Shown piece by piece: positions 11,861 through 14,484 of a stretch of 14,484 bases of DNA (position 1 is its first letter; each line of letters starts with the position of its first letter). This stretch comes from Candidatus Moranbacteria bacterium GW2011_GWE2_36_40 (lineage in GTDB: Bacteria > Patescibacteriota > Minisyncoccia > Moranbacterales > GWC2-37-73), in NCBI GenBank assembly GCA_000991645.1, contig LBRX01000046.1:1-14484 (forward strand), read 5' to 3'. The notes below the pieces were generated by a model, which was not told the DNA's origin, made no database searches, and saw nothing but the letters and a program-made list of their open reading frames with translations. The translations under genes were made by a program, and so were the position numbers.

Positions 11861-12340
11861 TTATAAATACAAAGTTATCACACTAACAATTGCTCCTGCC
11901 ACCATTGTTCCAACAAGCAAAAGAGGCAACGATTTTTTGAGCGGTACATCAAAAACAAAAGCTGCCAACGCACCAGTTAATCCTCCCAAAAGAGGAATTG
12001 GTGTTGCAGCCAAAATGAAAATTGCCCACTCCCCGTATTTCTCCATCTTTTCATTTGCCTTTTTTCTAGTATGTTCAAAAAGCCACTGGAAAAACTTTTC
12101 GAAAAATGGAATGTATTTCGACAAAAGTTTTGCGATTGGATCAAGCAAGATAACAATGACAACCATCACAAAATATGTTCCCGCCACAGAATAAAACCAG
12201 GCTGACAAAGGGCTCAATCCATACACTTTAATAGCTAATGGAATTGAGGCTCTAAGCTCTGTCACAGGAATAAATGCAATCAAAAAAGTTGCAAGCTCAC
12301 GAGGTACATTTGAGAATAGTGAAATAATAAAATCTGACAT
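11861..12340 (-). CDS. COG2426-type small membrane protein (putative small multidrug export family)
   Basis: Integral membrane protein of the family annotated as small multidrug export (COG2426, Pfam Sm_multidrug_ex); transport activity is not established for the family. FIPVTELRASIPLAIKVYGL near the N-terminus is the signature. Hydrophobic spans follow at about SAWFYSVAGTYFVMVVIVIL, then AIFILAATPIPLLGGLTGAL and LPLLLVGTMVAGAIVSVITL, with a charged loop (HTRKKANEKMEKYGEW) between them. The start is placed at ATG 12340 (MSDFIISLF), 159 residues; a GTG seven codons upstream is possible but lies next to spacer repeats. It ends five bases before tpiA, so the two are likely co-transcribed, though no functional link is evident. 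Confidence 0.85.
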   Translation of the reverse strand: MSDFIISLFSNVPRELATFLIAFIPVTELRASIPLAIKVYGLSPLSAWFYSVAGTYFVMVVIVILLDPIAKLLSKYIPFFEKFFQWLFEHTRKKANEKMEKYGEWAIFILAATPIPLLGGLTGALAAFVFDVPLKKSLPLLLVGTMVAGAIVSVITLYL

Positions 12341-12382
12341 AATAATAAAATTCAGAAACACAGATTTTCACATGAGCGCACA

Positions 12383-12415
12383 TGATTACACTGATTTTTA
12401 AATCATGTGTAATCA
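12383..12415. repeat. Inverted repeat in the galT downstream spacer
   Basis: TGATTACAC (12383-12391) and GTGTAATCA (12407-12415) form a 9-bp stem with a 15-base loop. Related words (CACATGAT, AATCATGTG, CTAATCAGTGG) fill the spacer up to the galT stop. There is no T-run, so it is probably repeat DNA, not a terminator. Confidence 0.6.
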
Positions 12416-12432
12416 AGATAAACAAGTGCTAA

Positions 12433-13491
12433 TCAGTGGTTCAGATTATTTCTAAGATATTCCGCTGCTACTTCTGGTTGAATTGAAGAAATTTCAATAC
12501 CAGTGTCCAATTCGAAACCTGCCCAAATTGAAGTGTGCGGCAAAATTTCAATGTGCCAATGAAAATGAGAATAATCTTTTCCATCGCATGGAGCACTATG
12601 GATATAAAAATTATAAGGAGGGTCATTAAGCGCACTATAAATTGCACCAAGTGCCTTGGAAAAAACTTCAGCCAATTTCACTTTTTGCTCATCAGTAATT
12701 CTCTCAAAATATGGAGAGTGTTTTTTTGGCATAACATGAACTTCAAATGCTACTCGTGAGGCAAATGGGCAATATGCAATAAAGTCATCATTTTCAAAAA
12801 CAACACGTTGTCCATGCTCGCTCTCAAATTCACTCATTACACAAAATGCGCAGTGCTTGTTTGATTTGTGATATCTGTTTGCTCCGTCAAGTTCGAGTTG
12901 AATATATGGAGCCACAACTGGAATTGCCATGATTTGAGAATGAGGATGCGGAATTGAAGCGCCAACTTCTTTACCATGATTATGAAAAATAGCAATATAA
13001 TTGACATTTTTCTTGTTCATGAGCTCCAAATAACGATCTTGATACGCATCAATAACTTCAGCAACTTCCATAACATCCATAAGTGCCATCTGCCTGAAAT
13101 GATCTCGTGTAACCACAATTTCATGATAACCAACTCCAGACATCGCATTATATGGACCTTCAGAAGAAGCTTTTGAAGATTTTCCCGGAGAAAAAGCTGG
13201 GTATTTGTTTGGAAAAACTCTAAGAGTCCAATCCCCATCAGCTTTATGATAGATCAAAACATCTTTTTCTTGTCCGGTCGCCACAGGATCTTCAAACAAA
13301 CAACCATCGACGCCTTTTTCATCCAAGGCTCGCTGAATGGCAGTAAAATCCTGCGGTCTTTTGGCACGACCAGTTGCAATGACAACCCAATCACCAGAAA
13401 CAAGATCTTGTCTTAATTCAGAAGCAACAACTTTTTTTGGCTTTTCCTCGCCATCCAGAATTTCTTTTGAATTGTTAATAGAAATATTCAC
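12433..13491 (-). CDS. galT: Galactose-1-phosphate uridylyltransferase-like protein (HIT superfamily)
   Basis: GalT swaps UMP between UDP-glucose and galactose 1-phosphate in the Leloir pathway. The 352 residues contain SELRQDLVSGDWVVIATGRA, GYHEIVVTRDH, FHNHGKEVGASIPHPHSQ (catalytic His184 in HPHxQ) and HFHWHIEILPH, in the standard two-domain order. A zinc-type pair HCAFC (214, 217) is present, but the N-terminal CxxC seen in many GalTs is reduced to a single cysteine (DGCLFEDP, residue 63). The start is GTG 13491; no ATG precedes the conserved SELRQD block. Nucleotidyltransferases of this family can differ in substrate, so a related ADP- or UDP-sugar enzyme is the alternative. The neighbouring GT2 gene suggests a sugar-nucleotide role. 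Its TGA stop lies at the edge of a spacer repeat. Confidence 0.9.
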   Translation of the reverse strand: MNISINNSKEILDGEEKPKKVVASELRQDLVSGDWVVIATGRAKRPQDFTAIQRALDEKGVDGCLFEDPVATGQEKDVLIYHKADGDWTLRVFPNKYPAFSPGKSSKASSEGPYNAMSGVGYHEIVVTRDHFRQMALMDVMEVAEVIDAYQDRYLELMNKKNVNYIAIFHNHGKEVGASIPHPHSQIMAIPVVAPYIQLELDGANRYHKSNKHCAFCVMSEFESEHGQRVVFENDDFIAYCPFASRVAFEVHVMPKKHSPYFERITDEQKVKLAEVFSKALGAIYSALNDPPYNFYIHSAPCDGKDYSHFHWHIEILPHTSIWAGFELDTGIEISSIQPEVAAEYLRNNLNH

Positions 13492-13518
13492 AATTTTTTT
13501 ATTTTTATATTACCGATT

Positions 13519-13598
13519 CGAAACTACGAAACGTACACGAATCTACGAAAAGAGTTTTTTGCATTTATTCGTAGATTCGAATGCAATTCGTAGTTTCG
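13519..13598. repeat. Large inverted repeat built from CGAAACTACGAA / CGAATCTACGAA words
   Basis: Two 31-base arms (13519-13549 and 13568-13598) pair with 12 bp at each end and a 7-base mismatched centre, around an 18-base loop. The two 12-bp words are themselves near-copies. It fills the spacer between the glycosyltransferase and galT. Neither strand has a proper T-run directly after it, though the strand's hairpin could still attenuate transcription. Confidence 0.85.
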
Positions 13599-13606
13599 TA
13601 TCGCGC

Positions 13607-14356
13607 TTATTTTTTTATGTCGTATTTTCCAGCAATCAATCTTCCTTTTGTCTTGAAAAGGTCAATCAATACCTGAATAAAACCATTTGGACCAGTCAAG
13701 CTAACTGTTGAACCTTCTTCATTGAGCCATCTTACAGGCATTTGTTTTATTTTAAAGCCAAGAACCTTGGCCAAAATAATTAGCTCAAAATCAAATCCAA
13801 AACGATCAACAACCATTCTCTTTGCAATTTCATGCGCAGCTTTTCCTGTCAACATCTTGAATCCACATTGAGTATCTGGAAAACTCCAAAGTCCCAAAAC
13901 TATTCTGATAAGCCAATTTCCACCCTCGCCCATGAATTCGCGATATTTTGGTTGATGTATTTGTACAAATGCTCCTTTAATTTTTCTTGATCCAACGATA
14001 ACATCTGATCCAGCTTCCAACTCTGGCAAGAATTTTTCCACATGAGTAATTGAAGTTGAGCCATCAGCATCCAAAAATACCACATATTTTCCTTTTGATT
14101 CAAGCAATCCTTGACGCACCACATATCCCTTACCATGATTAGTGTCATTATCTATAACACGCAAATTTTTTACTTGTTTGGCATAGTTTCTTGAAACTTC
14201 AGCGGTATTATCAGGAGAACCATCCACGACAATAATAACTTCGTATTCAAAATTTTTGGTAGACAAAAATTTCTCTATTTCCAACAAATTACTTCCTATT
14301 CGTTCTTTTTCTTTGTATGCCGGAATAACAACCGACAGATAAAGTTCTTGCTCCAT
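13607..14356 (-). CDS. Family 2 glycosyltransferase (dolichyl-phosphate glucosyl/mannosyltransferase-like)
   Basis: Transfers a sugar from a nucleotide donor, probably to a polyprenyl phosphate; the acceptor is inferred from family resemblance. The 249-residue product is a single GT-A domain: LSVVIPAYKEKERIG (nucleotide-binding N-terminus), VVDGSPDNT, NHGKGYVVRQGL, the DxD-like FLDADGS (about 95-100), VGSRKIKGA, DTQCGFKML (161-169) and FDFELIILAK. This layout matches ALG5/DPM-like enzymes. No C-terminal membrane segments are present, so it should act at the cytoplasmic face. The start is ATG 14356 (MEQELYLSVVIP); no Shine-Dalgarno is seen. It ends 116 bases before galT, separated by the inverted repeat at 13519-13598. 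Confidence 0.93.
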   Translation of the reverse strand: MEQELYLSVVIPAYKEKERIGSNLLEIEKFLSTKNFEYEVIIVVDGSPDNTAEVSRNYAKQVKNLRVIDNDTNHGKGYVVRQGLLESKGKYVVFLDADGSTSITHVEKFLPELEAGSDVIVGSRKIKGAFVQIHQPKYREFMGEGGNWLIRIVLGLWSFPDTQCGFKMLTGKAAHEIAKRMVVDRFGFDFELIILAKVLGFKIKQMPVRWLNEEGSTVSLTGPNGFIQVLIDLFKTKGRLIAGKYDIKK

Positions 14357-14414
14357 TTTTTTAAATGTTATTCAATTGATTAATTTATAAGTGGTCTTAA
14401 GTTAACCACGGATT

Positions 14415-14469
14415 AGTGTTAAAATATAGTCATAGGTCGTACAAACTTTTGACATAACATTTTAACACT
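14415..14469. promoter_or_regulatory. 11-bp inverted repeat upstream of the glycosyltransferase (possible operator or repeat)
   Basis: AGTGTTAAAAT (14415-14425) and ATTTTAACACT (14459-14469) are perfect inverted copies 33 bases apart. A TTGACA on the plus strand (14449-14454) lies between them and could be the -35 of a rightward gene beyond the window. The spacing suits either a paired regulatory site or another spacer repeat. Confidence 0.35.
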
Positions 14470-14484
14470 CATCTATGAAACCTA

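Noticed and set aside
3219..13491. Alternative genetic code with TGA read as glycine or tryptophan
   Set aside because: TGA ends the hydrogenase large subunit, galT and the four-helix-bundle gene at the expected places, so it is a normal stop.

Overview
The window looks like an AT-rich bacterial chromosome fragment, most likely from the candidate phyla radiation (Patescibacteria, Parcubacteria-like). This is inferred from the pared-down fermentative gene set, the weak use of Shine-Dalgarno sites, and spacers filled with short-word tandem and inverted repeats. TGA is used as an ordinary stop (hydrogenase large subunit, galT, the four-helix-bundle gene), so the code-25 lineages are unlikely. 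No rRNA, tRNA, CRISPR array or insertion sequence was seen. Every gene lies on the minus strand except hypF.

Layout in coordinate order. 1-936: N-terminal half of SMC, running off the left edge. About 1066-1648: no credible protein gene, but a complete minus-strand transcription unit with a TTGACA/TATGAT promoter, long self-complementary segments and a perfect 15-bp hairpin terminator. I read this as an orphan structured RNA of about 580 nt and could not assign it to a known family. 1744-2736: gap (GAPDH), with its own terminator. 2778-2840: a 20-codon ORF with the best ribosome-binding site in the window. 2862-5464: hypA-like gene, [NiFe] hydrogenase large subunit and small subunit. 5530-6345: four-helix-bundle (S23/IVS-type) protein carrying a large repeat-built insert. 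6400-6497: fourteen perfect copies of a 7-bp repeat. 6577-7743 (+): a HypF reduced to its Kae1-like carbamoyltransferase domain and carrying repeat insertions. 7723-9954: hypE, hypD, hypC. 10061-12340: fba, tpiA and a COG2426-type membrane protein. 12433-14356: galT-like gene and a GT2 glycosyltransferase.

The genes make a coherent picture: lower glycolysis (aldolase, triose-phosphate isomerase, GAPDH) beside a cytosolic-type [NiFe] hydrogenase that could dispose of or recycle reducing equivalents, plus the HypA/C/D/E/F set that builds its Fe(CN)2CO centre. That set is strikingly reduced. The large subunit ends exactly at the DPCxxCxxH histidine, so there is no C-terminal peptide to remove. 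HypA lacks its zinc-finger cysteines but has a histidine-rich insert. HypF lacks the acylphosphatase, zinc-finger and YrdC domains. No hypB, maturation protease or diaphorase subunit is present here.

The second theme is repeats. Nearly every spacer holds short repeated words, and the same material enters coding regions (HypF, the four-helix-bundle protein, the TpiA C-terminus). One case is a 58-bp cloverleaf-like palindrome read in frame inside HypF.
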